Positions 4,700 through 5,095 of a stretch of 5,095 nucleotides of DNA are shown one piece after another. Position 1 is the first letter of the stretch. Each line of letters begins with the position of its first letter. Source of the stretch: an uncultured Lachnospiraceae bacterium. GTDB taxonomy: Bacteria > Bacillota > Clostridia > Lachnospirales > Lachnospiraceae. The notes beneath the pieces are model-generated. The model worked only from the letters and a program-made list of their open reading frames with translations, was not told the DNA's origin and ran no database searches. Made by a program: the position numbers and the translations under genes. The stretch covers positions 1-5,095 of the forward strand of contig CADBOW010000139.1 in assembly GCA_902796375.1 (NCBI GenBank), written 5' to 3'.

Positions 4700-4731
4700 A
4701 TATGTCCACTTGTTCTGTAACAGTGTCCCTA
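4700..4731. repeat. Imperfect inverted repeat touching the phosphorylase stop codon
   Basis: On the plus strand CCACTTGTT (4707-4714 region) faces AACAGTG (4719-4725) around CTGT, with one bulged base. GGGACACTGTT on the minus strand starts at the last base of the phosphorylase stop codon. With the larger hairpin at 4641-4684 it may form the two ends of one extragenic repeat element of about 90 bp. The stem alone is weak. Confidence 0.4.
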
Positions 4732-5095
4732 TTTGGTCTTCTTCCTGGTCGACTTTGCTTCCGGAGCATCCAGGGAAACCTTTACCTTCTTCAGGTGCCA
4801 GATATCGCGTACATACTCCTCGATGGTACGGTCGGAAGAGAACTTGCCTGCGCATGCAGTATTCATCATGGCCATACGTGCCCATGCACTCTCATCACGA
4901 TATGCTGCATCCACCCGGGTCTGTGCCTCTGCATAGGAATCGAAATCCTTCGGGATGAAGTATACGTCTTCCTTGGTCAGGGAATCATACAGATCGCGGA
5001 ACAGCTCGGTATCCTCGGAATAGGTTCCGTTGATCAGCTGTGTCAGGACGCGGCGTACGTTCTGGTTGTTATTGAAGATATCCATCGGATAGTAG
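4729..5095 (-). CDS. glgP: Glycogen/alpha-glucan phosphorylase, C-terminal part (runs off right edge)
   Basis: The reading frame stays open to the right edge and gives the last 121 or so residues of a family normally about 750-850 long. The enzyme removes glucose-1-phosphate from glycogen or maltodextrin ends using pyridoxal phosphate; the cofactor lysine lies outside the window. Visible hallmarks are YYPMDIFNNNQNVRRVL (just inside the edge), DVYFIPKDFDSYAEAQ, and the very conserved end AMMNTACAGKFSSDRTIEEYVRDIWHL, which matches the xxNxAxxGxFSSDRTIxEYxxxIWH closing motif of GlgP. The internal ATG at 5085 is not a start: in-frame codons for Tyr-Tyr-Pro precede it and fit the family. After the normal end (IWHLKKVKV) there is a tail of about 15 residues rich in Lys and Arg (SLDAPEAKSTRKKTK) not usual for GlgP. 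The stop codon abuts a repeat-like element. Followed by the ACP cluster after 188 bp. Confidence 0.94.
   Translation of the reverse strand, partial: YYPMDIFNNNQNVRRVLTQLINGTYSEDTELFRDLYDSLTKEDVYFIPKDFDSYAEAQTRVDAAYRDESAWARMAMMNTACAGKFSSDRTIEEYVRDIWHLKKVKVSLDAPEAKSTRKKTK

Noticed and set aside
4298..4720. Plus-strand open frame opposite the ACP gene
   Set aside because: It is antisense to the ACP gene and ends in the hairpin element. The composition (many His, Ile and Gln) is that of an antisense frame.
4586..4885. 99-codon minus-strand open frame overlapping glgP and the hairpin
   Set aside because: It is out of frame with the conserved phosphorylase end, begins inside it, and its translation has no family resemblance.

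Overview
The window comes from a low-to-mid GC Gram-positive bacterium, most likely a gut-type Clostridia (Lachnospiraceae-like). The basis is Bacillota-style AGGAGG ribosome binding sites, an SdpR/SdpI pair, a YxlE/YxlF/YxlG-like ABC module, and a plant-type acyl-ACP thioesterase beside an acyl carrier protein. Every gene I can support lies on the minus strand, so transcription runs from the right end to the left end. This placement is inference; no rRNA or other taxonomic marker is present.

Right to left, the layout is as follows. (1) The 3' end of a glycogen phosphorylase gene enters at the right edge and stops at 4729. (2) A spacer of 188 bp follows; it holds a strong 44-nt hairpin that looks like a repetitive extragenic element and a weak candidate promoter. 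(3) A tight three-gene cluster comes next: acyl carrier protein, acyl-ACP thioesterase and SurE nucleotidase. (4) A 108-bp stretch then carries direct repeats and hairpins. (5) An ABC exporter operon follows: a 66-residue PLDc_N membrane protein, an ATPase and a six-helix permease, joined by ATGA stop/start overlaps. It has a well-formed sigma-A promoter set between two matching 24-bp palindromes. (6) A 23-bp tandem repeat array starts inside the last codons of the permease gene and fills almost the whole gap to the next gene. (7) An SdpR-type ArsR repressor overlaps the start of an SdpI-type membrane protein that runs off the left edge.

Functionally, the left half looks like a small envelope-stress or peptide-resistance region: an ABC exporter with a PLDc_N partner, followed by an sdpR-sdpI immunity and autorepressor pair. 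The middle cluster is a lipid module in which the thioesterase should release fatty acid from an acyl-ACP, possibly the ACP encoded 4 bp upstream. SurE probably shares that transcript without an obvious biochemical link.

I see no CRISPR array, tRNA, rRNA, transposase or toxin gene, and no clear evidence of an entirely new system. The least ordinary signals are the 23-bp array that appears to grow out of the permease stop codon, the paired palindromes around the exporter promoter with no regulator gene beside them, and the REP-like hairpin touching the phosphorylase stop codon.
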